DNA of 64,000 nucleotides from Bog-159 sp049516155 (GCA_049516155.1 JBEKTJ010000006.1:6946-70945); one strand, 5' to 3'. Shown: positions 48,639-57,586, numbered from the stretch's first letter. Notes: a model not told the origin generated them from the sequence alone. Program-made: numbers and translations.

Positions 48639-48644
48639 GTTCCA

Positions 48645-48914
48645 CTACGCCGTCGCACGCCGCCGCTTTGCCCCAGCGCGGATTTTCCCGCGCAGCTTGG
48701 CCCACCATTCGGGAGTTACCGTCTCCGGCTCCGATTGTATAGCCTCCAGAAGAATCGCTTCCAGTTCTTCTTTGGACTTGCGCTTCTGGTCGGCGCGAAC
48801 CAACTCACGCACATACTCGCTCACACCGATGTAGCCTCCCGTGTTTACCTGTTCCTCGACGAAATGCTTCATTGGGTCCGGGAGGGAAATATTCATAGTC
48901 TGCATCGCGCTCAA
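48645..48914 (-). CDS. parD: ParD-type ribbon-helix-helix antitoxin
   Basis: Up to 89 residues; ATGs at the first, fourth and seventh positions are all possible starts. The core MNISLPDPMKHFVEEQV followed by GVSEYVRELVRADQKRKSKE is a CopG/ParD ribbon-helix-helix that would bind DNA and the toxin. The tail has basic residues (AKLRGKIRAGAKRRR). The antitoxin is intact and stops 6 bases before the ParE-like gene. With the toxin broken, it may persist only as a regulator. Confidence 0.82.
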   Translation of the reverse strand: MSAMQTMNISLPDPMKHFVEEQVNTGGYIGVSEYVRELVRADQKRKSKEELEAILLEAIQSEPETVTPEWWAKLRGKIRAGAKRRRATA

Positions 48915-48948
48915 CCTTCTCGTAGGCTACGCTGCTTGCCAATCTTTG

Positions 48949-49191
48949 TCAATTCGTATCAGGACATCGAGCCAGGGGGGCCAAATCCCCCAGCGCCATA
49001 TTCGCACGATATCGGTGGTAAAGCTGCAACATGCGGATCATCCGCGAAATTCCAGACGATCTGGCCTCCACGCTCGCCTTGCGCGGTCGCACGGCCACTT
49101 CGATATTCTTCTTGTCGGCACTGAAGTGGGCGTACTGGTGGACAAAACCTCGGAAACGATGGCAGCGGTTTAGAATTGCGATCAGTTCCAT
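48949..49191 (-). pseudogene. Fragment of an ISL3-type transposase
   Basis: From ATG 49191 the protein reads ELIAILNRCHRFRGFVHQYA and then FSADKKNIEVAVRPRKAS, resembling the N-terminus of transposases of the ISL3 group. The usual next part, the zinc-finger region (CSxC), is missing, and the sequence becomes unrelated. Only about 46 residues are recognisable. No terminal inverted repeats were found. It marks an old insertion, now decayed. The 180 bases between it and the DUF1801 gene show nothing. Confidence 0.6.
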
Positions 49192-49371
49192 GGCGCGGAA
49201 GCGGGCGGCGGCGAGTCTCTACCATAAACCGCTCCAGACCCGCGAGCCGCGGGATCGATAAACGCTGCGCGACTTCCCGCGACTTGCTCTTGGAAGACCG
49301 GCATGGCAACGCTTGCCACGCCACGGTCCCGTTGGCCTTCTCGGCGTCCTGAACACTGCGCCACGGCGTAG

Positions 49372-49869
49372 TCACCGCTTCTTTCCCCCGACGAAGGGGA
49401 TGGTGGCGGCCTGCTTGATCCACGACGCCAATTGGCGCTCGTCGAAATCGTCAACCGAAGCTAACTCGACTCCGCGGGTGGATTTGCCCATCCCGATCGG
49501 CGTCACAGGCGGTTCCGGCTTGATCTCCGTGCCGCGTATGAACATCAGTTTCACATGGCCGACAAAGGCGCCGGATGAGAAGCACCAGCCCCCTTCGACC
49601 CCGTAGTACGCCATGCCCCACTTCACCGCTCGCTGGATGTCCGGCAAACTTTTGGCCGCCAGGGCATCGATGCGCTCGGCGATGCCGCGCTGCGGCTGTG
49701 GCAAGCTAGCGATGTACGCGAACACGGGTTCGGCGCCTGTTGCGGTCTTCGCGGCGCTTGCCTTGCCAGTCATGGCGACTAGCAGCTTCGCCGGGGTCTT
49801 GCCTTGGGTACTTTTCTTACCCTCGCGGCCGGCCACACGCTTCGTTGATCGATTGATTGGCTGCGTCAT
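49372..49869 (-). CDS. DUF1801 family protein
   Basis: 165 residues. The start is basic (KRVAGREGKKSTQGKTPAKL). The DUF1801 core follows: VFAYIASLPQPQRGIAERID, then LAAKSLPDIQRAVKWGMAYY and FVGHVKLMFIRG. A frataxin-like alpha/beta fold is expected; the function is unknown. It is the third gene of a minus-strand unit with the ArsR regulator and the SRPBCC protein, overlapping the latter by 4 bases (ATGA-type overlap). Confidence 0.82.
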   Translation of the reverse strand: MTQPINRSTKRVAGREGKKSTQGKTPAKLLVAMTGKASAAKTATGAEPVFAYIASLPQPQRGIAERIDALAAKSLPDIQRAVKWGMAYYGVEGGWCFSSGAFVGHVKLMFIRGTEIKPEPPVTPIGMGKSTRGVELASVDDFDERQLASWIKQAATIPFVGGKKR

Positions 49870-50372
49870 TTTGTCTCCGTACTTGATCCCAGGCTGGCGA
49901 GAAGCTCGTCGAGTTGGTCGAGCGCCTCGGGCAGCGCGCCCGTCGACCCGGAGTCAATCGCTTCCTCCGAGGGATAGAGATCGTGCACCACCAACAGCGT
50001 CTTGCCGGCGGTTTCATTGAAGGTCACCGTGGTGACGGTCTGGCCGTCACCTTCCTCGTTGGTCCAAACGAGGCGCGCGTGCGGTGTCACTTCGAGGTAC
50101 GTGCCGAAGAACTCCATCGTCGAATCTTCGTGGCGAAACACCAAACGATACTGCCCCCCAACGCGAACATCCATTTCGCAGGAAAGCAGGGTCAGCCCAT
50201 ACGATTTTGGTACCCACCACCTCCTGAATAGTTCTGCCTTGGTCCACGCCTCGAACACGAGGCGCGCAGGCGCGTTGACGGTGCGTGTGACGACGAGTTC
50301 GCGCTCGGACTTCCGCTCCACTCCCGTGCGGTTCTTCGTGGGGGTGGCCTCACTTTCTCTTCTTACGTCCAT
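49866..50372 (-). CDS. SRPBCC/AHSA1-type protein
   Basis: 168 residues. The START/AHSA1-like helix-grip fold is recognisable: VVTRTVNAPARLVFEAWTKA, FRRWWVPKSYGLTLLSCEMD, and VGGQYRLVFRHEDSTMEFFG, ending with a helical tail (LPEALDQLDELLASLG). Such proteins bind hydrophobic ligands, or act on Hsp90 in eukaryotes; here the ligand is unknown. Coupling to an ArsR-type repressor and DUF1801 is a common bacterial arrangement. Its start overlaps the arsR gene by 23 bases. Confidence 0.88.
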   Translation of the reverse strand: MDVRRESEATPTKNRTGVERKSERELVVTRTVNAPARLVFEAWTKAELFRRWWVPKSYGLTLLSCEMDVRVGGQYRLVFRHEDSTMEFFGTYLEVTPHARLVWTNEEGDGQTVTTVTFNETAGKTLLVVHDLYPSEEAIDSGSTGALPEALDQLDELLASLGSSTETK

Positions 50373-50715
50373 TTGCTTTCTCCTTCCGTTTCAATTCCTC
50401 GACAACAATGTCCAACTCGTCGAAGCGCGCGGCCCAGATCTGGCGATACCTCTCGATCCATGCCGCCTCTTCTTGCAGTCCGCATACGCCGAGCTTGCAG
50501 GTCCGCACTCGCCCGACCTTCTCCGTGGTGACCAGCCCCGCTTCCTCCAAGACGCCTACACACTTCTTCATGCCCGTGAGGGTCATGTGGAAGTTCTCGG
50601 CAAGGGCCGAGATCGAAGCGTCCGCACGCCCGAGCTGCTCCAGAACGCCGCGTCGGGTGGCGTCCGAGAGCGCGCCGAACGAGGCATCGAAGTGGGTCTG
50701 GCAATACTGAACCAT
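50350..50715 (-). CDS. ArsR-family transcriptional regulator
   Basis: 121 residues, winged helix: FGALSDATRRGVLEQLGRAD, ISALAENFHMTLTGMKKCVG, VLEEAGLVTTEKVGRVRTCK. The later Cys residues in RTCKLGVCGL are not in the usual metal-sensing CxC pattern, so it is probably of the non-metal ArsR group that pairs with SRPBCC genes. The ATG (50715) sits inside the 24-base palindrome at 50704-50727, so it likely represses its own operon. Confidence 0.9.
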   Translation of the reverse strand: MVQYCQTHFDASFGALSDATRRGVLEQLGRADASISALAENFHMTLTGMKKCVGVLEEAGLVTTEKVGRVRTCKLGVCGLQEEAAWIERYRQIWAARFDELDIVVEELKRKEKANGRKKRK

Positions 50716-50727
50716 TCAGTTCAGTAT
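50704..50727. promoter_or_regulatory. Operator palindrome around the arsR start codon
   Basis: ATACTGAAC (50704-50712), six bases, then GTTCAGTAT (50719-50727) is a perfect 9+9 inverted repeat. The six-base centre holds the start codon of the ArsR gene. It is the right size and symmetry for an ArsR dimer and would also fold the mRNA start region into a hairpin, which could limit translation. This is a strong autoregulation candidate. Confidence 0.7.
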
Positions 50728-51043
50728 ACAACATGGATTGACGGCATGCAATGGGAGGCTGAGCGCGCGCTCGGTTGCCAGCTATCCACCTAAACCCACG
50801 ATCGACGGCGTAGCGTTTACGGGAGAGGGCAAACTAATTCGAAAGGCAACTGGCTATCAACAGGAAAAGCTGAAGCCGCGCTATCCCACATCGGGTTCGC
50901 GGGCTGCACGAGCCGAGCTTCCGGTGCCCATTGGAGCGTATCGGTGACCCACAGATTTCTCCGACGAGGCATCGTCTTAGGCCGTGCACTAACGCTCGGC
51001 GAAGGAGGCAGACCACGAAAGACGATGGTCCGCCCCACAACAG
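50728..51043. other. Interval without a recognisable gene
   Basis: About 315 bases upstream of the arsR operator and downstream of the aminopeptidase stop. Only short frames without ribosome sites are open, none like a known family. The promoter of the arsR operon should be in its left part. Confidence 0.4.
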
Positions 51044-53677
51044 TTAGTACTTCTTTAGAAAGTTGTTGACGCTATCCTGCTGCGCCGCCTTATACGCGGT
51101 GCAGATGCGGATGCCTTCCAGCGCCTGCGCCAGGTTGCGCCGGGTGCCCGCGAAGCGGTCGACTCTTGTCTCGAAGAATGCCTTCAAATCTTCCGCCGAC
51201 TTCTCGTCGCAGAAGCCGCCCCCGACAAATGGCAAGAACTCGCCAAAGCCAAACGCCGTTCCAGCCGGAATCTTGGCCACCAGCGCATCATAGTTGGCTT
51301 TCACGAACTCGAATGGCAGAGCCTTGGTTTCGGGCGCACCCAAGGGTCCGAATAAGAGGGTGTTGGCCTCCCGCAGATCGAATTCGGGCTTGACCGCCAA
51401 CGCCATCGCAGCACGGGCGATGTGTGGATCGCTGAAAGATCCCATGGCGCCCAGGATCAGATCCCGCTGGTGCCGGTCGTCGGTGTGCGACAAAGCTGCC
51501 GATAATTGTTTGAAGAAGGCTTCGTCGCCGGTACGCGCCGCTACAGTAAGCACGGAACCGACTATGTCCGGATCGACTGCGGTACGGTCGGCGAGCCACT
51601 GCGCAGCCAGTTGCCGGGCTGCGGCCGCCAGCGATCCATCGACGCCCCACAGCGCCACCAACGGCACAGTCGAGGAACGCAACAGGCGCGTGTCGGCGTT
51701 TTCGCCCGCTTTCGCTTTCCAGCCCAGTTCGCGCGCGCGCGCACCGAACGCACGGTCGACGAGGCGGGCGTAGTTGGGCCGCAAAGCCGATGGAAGCATG
51801 TTGTCGTGTACGCCGCCGACAATACCCACGGCCGACTCCACCACCTGGCGCACCGGATCGCCGGCGGACGCCACCGCCAACGCCAGCGCATCTCCGCTCT
51901 TCATTTCGCCCATCCCGGTCAGCGCGTCCACGTCTCCCAGCGCCGCCACTCGTTCCGGCGCCGAGATGCGCACGCCGCCGCCGGCCAGTAGTTTCTCCAG
52001 CAGATCGCCCTCGTAGCGCGTGCGGTAGTAGCCCTTCCCATCGGCATTGGCCTCCACCCATGCGGGGCAGGTTTTGGCCTCCGCAAGTTTCCAATCCATG
52101 GAGGTTTCCGTGAGCAGGGTGCACTCGCGATGCGTCGCGCCATGATCGCTGTAGCGCACGCATACGGGAATCTGCCAGGTCCGCGGCGCCGAGCCCGGCG
52201 ATCCCAAAGGCAGCGCGCGCTTCTGGCTGAGATGCAGAGCGGCCCCGCCAGACGCGCCGCAGTCCAGCCGGACACTGACCAGGGGTACACCTGCCTGATC
52301 CAGAAACGTGGAGAACGCCCGCCCCACTGGCTTCCCGCCCGCCGAGGAGAGCGAATCCAGAAAGTCGCCCTCCGTCGCATTACGCCATGCATATTGGCGA
52401 ATGTAGCGCTGCACGCCGCGCCGGAAGGCGTCCTCGCCCATCCAGTTTTCGAACATGCCGATCACCGCTTCGCCTTTGCTGTAAGTGATGTTGTCGAAAG
52501 CGTTGGCGATGTCGTCAGTGCTCTCGATGGCCTGGCGGATCTTCCGCGCGGAGATCAAGCTGTCGCCGCTCATAGCGCCCAAGCGCGTGTTTTGTTCGTC
52601 GATGACCGTGTTCCACTCCGGCTTCCAATGGCGCAAGATCTTAGAATCCATCCAGGAGGCGAACGCTTCGTTGAGCCAGATGTCGTCCCACCAGGCGGTA
52701 GTCACCAGGTCGCCGAACCACTGATGGGCCATTTCGTGGGCAATAATGGACGCGTACTCGCGCTGCCGGTTGATGCTATCCTGCGCCGGGTCGCGCAGCA
52801 TGACGCTCTGCAGGCAGGTGATCAGTCCGGCATTTTCCATCGCGCCGCCAAACAGGGGTACGGATAGGATGTCGAGCTTGCCGTAAGGGTAGGGCACGCC
52901 GAAATAGTCTTCGAGTTCGGCCAGCAGCGGACCAGTCACCTCCGCGGCGTACTTGGCCTGCGGGGCCTTGCCCTTGGGAGTGATCATGCGCAGAGGCGTT
53001 TGGCTCTTCCCCACTTTTCCGGCGTCCACGAAATCGAAGGGACCCACGCCTAGAGCCACCAGGTAACTGGGCAGCGGTTTGGTTTCGCCGAACACGACCT
53101 TCTTGCGGCCGTCCGGCTCTTCGGTTTCCGACTGTACGGGTGTGTTGGACACCGCGGCGTCCGACCTATTTACATGCAGCGTGAGTTGCCAGGGTGTTTT
53201 GAAACCGGGCTCGTCGAAGCACGGAAACGCTTTGCGCGCTTCGATCGATTCGAACTGCGAGTAGACGTACCATGTGCCCGCATCTTGCTGCTTGAATAGC
53301 CCGTCGCTGCCGGCCTTGTTGATGACGCCGTGATATTCAATGCGCAGTTGAGCGGGGCCGGCGGGGATCGGCGATGCCGCCGCGAATCCGACGAAATTAT
53401 CGCCTCCGGTTTGCACCTTCGCCGCGTGCGTTTGTCCTCTGGCGGTGACTTCGGCGGAGTCGATGGTGAGATTACGGGCATTCAACCAGATGACATCGGC
53501 GGGCTTGCGCACATCGAGATCGATTTCGATCTTGCCGGTGAAGGTGTCTTGCTGCGGAATAACGGTGAGGTCGACGCGGTAGCGCACGGGCCGGACGCCG
53601 TCGGGGAGGCGGAGTTTTGGCGGCTCGGCTAGGGCGCACGTGGCTAGGAGGAGGAAGGCGAGACAGGGCTTTGTCAT
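51044..53677 (-). CDS. M1-family zinc aminopeptidase, exported
   Basis: 877 residues from ATG 53677, which begins a signal peptide (KPCLAFLLLATCALAEPP); ATG 53695 is also possible, while the frame extending to 53905 is not conserved. It removes N-terminal residues from peptides. The exopeptidase motif is GGAMENAGL, the zinc site is IAHEMAHQWFGDLVTTAWW with the second Glu in NEAFASW. The C-terminal ERAP-like domain is Arg/Ala-rich. All catalytic motifs are intact. Signal peptide plus M1 suggests periplasmic peptide scavenging. It is divergent from the BrnT gene at 53841. Confidence 0.93.
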   Translation of the reverse strand: MTKPCLAFLLLATCALAEPPKLRLPDGVRPVRYRVDLTVIPQQDTFTGKIEIDLDVRKPADVIWLNARNLTIDSAEVTARGQTHAAKVQTGGDNFVGFAAASPIPAGPAQLRIEYHGVINKAGSDGLFKQQDAGTWYVYSQFESIEARKAFPCFDEPGFKTPWQLTLHVNRSDAAVSNTPVQSETEEPDGRKKVVFGETKPLPSYLVALGVGPFDFVDAGKVGKSQTPLRMITPKGKAPQAKYAAEVTGPLLAELEDYFGVPYPYGKLDILSVPLFGGAMENAGLITCLQSVMLRDPAQDSINRQREYASIIAHEMAHQWFGDLVTTAWWDDIWLNEAFASWMDSKILRHWKPEWNTVIDEQNTRLGAMSGDSLISARKIRQAIESTDDIANAFDNITYSKGEAVIGMFENWMGEDAFRRGVQRYIRQYAWRNATEGDFLDSLSSAGGKPVGRAFSTFLDQAGVPLVSVRLDCGASGGAALHLSQKRALPLGSPGSAPRTWQIPVCVRYSDHGATHRECTLLTETSMDWKLAEAKTCPAWVEANADGKGYYRTRYEGDLLEKLLAGGGVRISAPERVAALGDVDALTGMGEMKSGDALALAVASAGDPVRQVVESAVGIVGGVHDNMLPSALRPNYARLVDRAFGARARELGWKAKAGENADTRLLRSSTVPLVALWGVDGSLAAAARQLAAQWLADRTAVDPDIVGSVLTVAARTGDEAFFKQLSAALSHTDDRHQRDLILGAMGSFSDPHIARAAMALAVKPEFDLREANTLLFGPLGAPETKALPFEFVKANYDALVAKIPAGTAFGFGEFLPFVGGGFCDEKSAEDLKAFFETRVDRFAGTRRNLAQALEGIRICTAYKAAQQDSVNNFLKKY

Positions 53678-53814
53678 GAATCCAAATTGTCGCATCCCGC
53701 ATGTGGCGAAAGGTGGGGCAGGCGGTTTCGCCAGCGTTGCGGGGTCGCCGCCGAAAACGCGGTTAGGGAAACCGAGGGGAAATAATCCGCTGATAAGCTC
53801 CGCGGATAAGCATT

Positions 53815-53833
53815 GTATATGATGGTAGTATAC
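53815..53833. promoter_or_regulatory. Palindrome in the brnT promoter region
   Basis: GTATA (53815-53819) and TATAC (53829-53833) lie just ahead of the BrnT GTG (53841), and TATACT at 53829-53834 could serve as the -10 hexamer. BrnT/BrnA loci are known to be autoregulated by the complex, so this is a plausible but short operator. Confidence 0.35.
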
Positions 53834-53840
53834 TGGACGT

Positions 53841-54161
53841 GTGGCGGCCGCCGATCGGTTAGAGAGTTGCGTTGGCTTCGACTGGGACGAAGCGAATATG
53901 CGCAAGAACTGGGACCGGCGCCGTGTGACTCCGGAGGAGGCTGAAGACGTCTTTTTTCAGAGGTCGCTGGCGGTCCGCAGCGATGTGCGGCATTCGAAAG
54001 TCGAGAAGCGATATTATGCGTTAGGACAGACGGGCGCCGGTCGCCGGTTGTTTGTGGCCTTCACGATCCGGGAGGATCTGATACGAGTGATCTCGGCCCG
54101 CGATATGAACCGCAACGAAGGACGGAACTATGCGAAATATGAGGAAAAAAGCAATACCTGA
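53841..54161 (+). CDS. brnT: BrnT-family ribonuclease toxin
   Basis: 106 residues, GTG start at 53841. The BrnT core is visible: VGFDWDEANMRKNWDRRRVT, PEEAEDVFFQRSLAVRS, then GAGRRLFVAFTIREDLIRVI and SARDMNRNEGRNY. BrnT is a RelE-fold RNase that stops growth unless bound by BrnA. It is intact and overlaps the antitoxin gene by 32 bases, the standard arrangement. It is the only complete toxin found among the TA loci of this window. Confidence 0.85.
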   Translation: MAAADRLESCVGFDWDEANMRKNWDRRRVTPEEAEDVFFQRSLAVRSDVRHSKVEKRYYALGQTGAGRRLFVAFTIREDLIRVISARDMNRNEGRNYAKYEEKSNT

Positions 54162-54417
54162 ATTCAAGAACGAGGATGATGAAAGGGAATTCTGGGCCAC
54201 TGCGGATTCGACAAAGTACGTGGACTGGTCGTTGGCAAAGCGCACGAAGCTCATTCATCTCAAGCCGTCCTTGAAGACGATATCCCTTAGGCTGCCCGTT
54301 TCCATGATCGAGGATCTCAAGGTGCTGGCGAACCGGCGCGACGTGCCGTACCAGTCGCTGCTCAAGGTGTTCCTGGCGGAACGCTTGACTCGGGAGCGCC
54401 AAGGGCGGTCGGCGTAA
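54130..54417 (+). CDS. brnA: BrnA-type antitoxin (CopG-like)
   Basis: 95 residues. The N-terminal part (PEFKNEDDEREFWATADSTK) is typical of BrnA partners, and the C-terminal ribbon-helix-helix is ISLRLPVSMIEDLKVLANRR, then PYQSLLKVFLAERL. It should neutralise BrnT and repress the operon. The start overlaps brnT by 32 bases. The 142 bases after it, before the deaminase gene, hold no gene. Confidence 0.85.
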   Translation: MRNMRKKAIPEFKNEDDEREFWATADSTKYVDWSLAKRTKLIHLKPSLKTISLRLPVSMIEDLKVLANRRDVPYQSLLKVFLAERLTRERQGRSA

Positions 54418-54559
54418 GGCATCACTCGACGTGAAGAGTGGAAGTTGGGACCGCGCCCGAAGGTAACAGGCACCACCTTGGCAAGCGGCGTCGTTCCGCC
54501 CGCCAGCTCTCTGGCGCAGGCTGAGTATTTGTCGTACAATCGACTCTCGGGCTGGCACA

Positions 54560-55551
54560 TTGACAGAAGACGAGATCGGATATATCAGGACAGCGATAGA
54601 CCGGGCGATGCTCTCGCGATCAGAAAGCGGTCCGCCGAGACCCAAGGTCGGAGCCGTGCTGGTGAAGACCGGCAAAGAGATGGGCACTGCATTTCGCGGC
54701 GAGTTAGAGCTTGGAGACCACGCGGAGTTCGGCCTACTCGAGCGCAAGCTGAAACATGATGACGTCAGCGGTGGAATCCTCTACACCACGCTGGAGCCAT
54801 GCACTGTGCGAAGCCCATCGAAGATCCCGTGTGCAGAAAGAATCGTCTCCAGAAGGCTGCGGCGCGTAGTCATCGGAATGCTCGATCCAAACCAGCTCAT
54901 TTGCGGCAAAGGCGTTCGATACCTACGCATGCACGGCCTGGAGGTTGATCTTTTTCCGCCGGACTTTATGGCCACCGTAGAGGATCAAAACCGCGATTTC
55001 ATTCTGGATCAGGAGCGTCAAGCGGCTTTGGTCGTCGATGCTGGCAAGACAGAACTGATGTTCGCAGTCAACCCAAACTTCGAGGACGACTTAACGCGGC
55101 TGGACAAGCGGTTCAAGCTGGAATCAATTACAGACCACAACACGGTCTTCATCGTCGCCGGAGAGACCATCGTTGCCGAACTCCTTGATCGCCATACTTG
55201 CGGGCTGTTGAGGTCGGAAATCGACAGGAGAAATGAGGGCCACCCGTTCAAGAGAGGAATCGTCGTGAGCGCCCAGACATGGCGGAACAGTAATACCTCA
55301 CAGAAAAGTGCCCAGGGATCAGCATCGGTAGCGGGAAGGCGAACGAGATCAGCGGCGAATGGCTGGAGACCGCAAGGCAAAAAGGTATCGCAACATTTCC
55401 GCTAGCGACCGGCTACGGCCTTTACATGAGCGAGCCTCGCCCTCGCGCCGTATTGGCCGGACCGTTCGCGCAGGACACCAGGGCTGCCGTTGAATGCTAT
55501 ATTGCCGATCCGCGAGGGTTGCGGGAATTCCTCACGAACTCTTGGCACTGA
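54560..55551 (+). pseudogene. RibD-like deaminase fused to an unknown domain, frameshifted
   Basis: TTG start at 54560. The N-terminal part is a cytidine/RibD-type deaminase: PRPKVGAVLVK, zinc site HAE (H54, E56), and PC-x9-C (C81, C91) in TLEPCTVRSPSKIPCAERI, then GMLDPNQLICGKGVRYLRMHG. A second domain of about 100 residues follows (ALVVDAGKTELMFAVN, GIVVSAQTWRNS). The frame then runs into unrelated residues and stops at 55405, but the next frame continues YLTEKCPGISIGSGKANEI and ends ADPRGLREFLTNSWH at the TGA 55549-55551. One missing base in the TAATAC stretch near 55291-55296 would reconnect them. It may be a real pseudogene or a sequencing error; the combined product of about 330 residues has no recognised function. 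Confidence 0.65.
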
Positions 55552-55655
55552 CCGTCGGCGAGATTTGAAGCGGACGCCCGCATGCTACACTCTCCTCTAT
55601 TCCAACCCCCGCCACCGAACCCCAACTGCGCCGGGAACTGGGTCTGCGCGACCTG

Positions 55656-56933
55656 GTGCTGTTCAATATCGCCGCGGTCATCGGCATCCGATGGCTAGCG
55701 GCCGCCGCGCACACCGGACCGGTTTCCATCACGCTGTGGCTGTTGGCCGCGGCCTTCTTCTTCATTCCTTCGGCGCTGGCCGTGGCTACGTTGTCCGCCA
55801 AGTTCCCGGAAGAGGGCGGTATCTACGTCTGGACCAAACAGGGTTTCGGCGACTGGCACGGCTTTCTGTGCGGCTGGTGCTATTGGCTCAGCAATCTGTT
55901 CTATCTCCCCAACCTGCTGCTAGCCGGTGTGGACATGGCAGGCTATGCGCTGGGCCTCTCCGAAGTCAAGATCTACGTGATTTCCACCTCGCTAGCGATC
56001 CTGTGGATTGGACTCGCGACTAACATCTTCGGCCTCTCCATCGCCAAGTGGACCAACAATGCCGGCGCGATCGCCACTTACACCTTCGGCGCGCTGCTCG
56101 TCATTTTCGGGTTGACGGTATGGATGCGGTCCGGTTCGGCCACACCCATGCAACTCACTCCGCACTGGGACATGGACAAAGTGAATTTCTGGTCGCAAAT
56201 CGCCTTCGCGTTCGGCGGCCTGGAATTGGGCGCCATTCTGGGCGGCGAGATTCGCAACCCCACGCGCAATGTGCCGCGGGCCGCCTGGATCTCCGGCGCC
56301 TGCATCGCGGCTTTTTATATCCTCGGCACGTTGTCCCTGATGGTACTGATGCCGCCCAGCCGCATCAGCATTCTCACCGGCCTGGTGCAAGCCTCCACCG
56401 AGGCTGGGGCGCGATTGCACTCCGCGTGGCTGGGACCCGCCATGATCGTGCTGATCCTGGCAGGCGTAGCCGGCCAGCTTTGCGCCTGGATCGGGGGCTG
56501 CGCGCGCATCCCGTTCGTCATTGGCATCGACCACTATTTTCCGCCCGCGTTCGCGCGCCTGCATCCGCGTTGGGGCACGCCGCATCTGGCCATTCTGGTG
56601 CAAGGGATCGCCTGTACGGTCTTCGTGATCGCGCTACAAGCCGGCGAAAGCCTGCGGGTCGGCTATCAGTTACTGGTCGATATGACCGTGATTGTCTACT
56701 TCATTCCGTTTATTTATATGTTCGGCGCAGCCTGGAAGTATGGACGCAAGTGGAGCGCCAGTATGGGTATGGTGGTGACGATTGTTTCCATTGCCGTGTC
56801 ACTCATTCCTCCGGGCGATGTCAGATCCGTATGGTTATTCGAAGTCAAACTGCTGGCGGGATGCGCCGTGTTGATCGTGACGGCCCGCATGATGTTCAAG
56901 TTTGCTTTGCGGCGCCGCTATGCGCCGAGCTAG
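55656..56933 (+). CDS. APC-superfamily amino-acid permease
   Basis: 425 residues as annotated from GTG 55656, about twelve membrane helices, with LFNIAAVIGIRWLAAAAHTG, PEEGGIYVWTKQGFGDWHGF and FAFGGLELGAILGGEIRNP. It imports an amino acid or amine in exchange or with protons. The true N-terminus should include EPQLRRELGLRDL, a conserved pre-helix motif encoded just upstream (55617-55655), yet no ATG, GTG or TTG exists between the in-frame TGA at 55566 and 55656. A CTG or ATT start is possible. The gene is convergent with the OPRT-like gene. Confidence 0.88.
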   Translation: MLFNIAAVIGIRWLAAAAHTGPVSITLWLLAAAFFFIPSALAVATLSAKFPEEGGIYVWTKQGFGDWHGFLCGWCYWLSNLFYLPNLLLAGVDMAGYALGLSEVKIYVISTSLAILWIGLATNIFGLSIAKWTNNAGAIATYTFGALLVIFGLTVWMRSGSATPMQLTPHWDMDKVNFWSQIAFAFGGLELGAILGGEIRNPTRNVPRAAWISGACIAAFYILGTLSLMVLMPPSRISILTGLVQASTEAGARLHSAWLGPAMIVLILAGVAGQLCAWIGGCARIPFVIGIDHYFPPAFARLHPRWGTPHLAILVQGIACTVFVIALQAGESLRVGYQLLVDMTVIVYFIPFIYMFGAAWKYGRKWSASMGMVVTIVSIAVSLIPPGDVRSVWLFEVKLLAGCAVLIVTARMMFKFALRRRYAPS

Positions 56934-56953
56934 AAACTTGGACTAAGCGGCGC

Positions 56954-57568
56954 CTACACCCACACCTTTTGCACCGGCACTCCCACGCTGCATAGATCGC
57001 AATGCTCGGCGTCGGCGTAGTAGCTGGCGTTGAGCTTGGCCAGATAATAGAGCGGCAGTTTGCCGAAATCGCGCGTGTGCGGGGTCGGCTGATAAATGAT
57101 GACGGCCAGCGCCACCACGCGCGCGCCGCGCGATTCCAGCAGTTCCTGCATCTCGCTCAGCTTGCGGCCGGACCGCAGGATATCGTCCACCAGCACCACC
57201 TGTTCGCTGGGGTGCTGCTCCAGGAACTGTCGAAAGCGCATGGGTTGATCGGTATCGTCGCGTTCGGCCCAATACACCTGGCGGGCGCGCAGGGCTTCGC
57301 AAACTCCGAACGCCACTGGCAAGCCGGCATTGGCCGGCGCGACAATGGAAAGCTCCGGGACGATGGCGCGGATCTCGGCGTTCTGCCGTAGCAGGCGGCT
57401 CAGCCCCACGCTGAGCATCCGGGCGTGCTGGTAGTAGCGCATGGCCAGCGGCACCTGCAGGTACTCGTTGGAGTGCAGGCCGTTGGGGTATTCGAAATGG
57501 CCGTCGCGCAAAGCGCCGGTATCGCGCAGGACGCGGACGACTTCGTCTTGGGTGGGCAATAGATGCAT
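56954..57568 (-). CDS. Orotate-phosphoribosyltransferase-like protein
   Basis: 204 residues of the type I PRTase fold. The PRPP loop is EQVVLVDDILRSGRKLSEMQ, and upstream are GHFEYPNGLHSNEYLQVPLA and APANAGLPVAFGVCEAL. The layout resembles PyrE but the orotate-binding motif is not clear, so the substrate is uncertain; it may be a PyrE paralogue or a related salvage enzyme. The C-terminus holds a Cys pair (HCDLCSVGVP). It is followed on the same strand, upstream, by the sugar-phosphate transferase gene with an 18-base gap. Confidence 0.85.
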   Translation of the reverse strand: MHLLPTQDEVVRVLRDTGALRDGHFEYPNGLHSNEYLQVPLAMRYYQHARMLSVGLSRLLRQNAEIRAIVPELSIVAPANAGLPVAFGVCEALRARQVYWAERDDTDQPMRFRQFLEQHPSEQVVLVDDILRSGRKLSEMQELLESRGARVVALAVIIYQPTPHTRDFGKLPLYYLAKLNASYYADAEHCDLCSVGVPVQKVWV

Positions 57569-57586
57569 GTTTGGCTCTTTGGCCTC

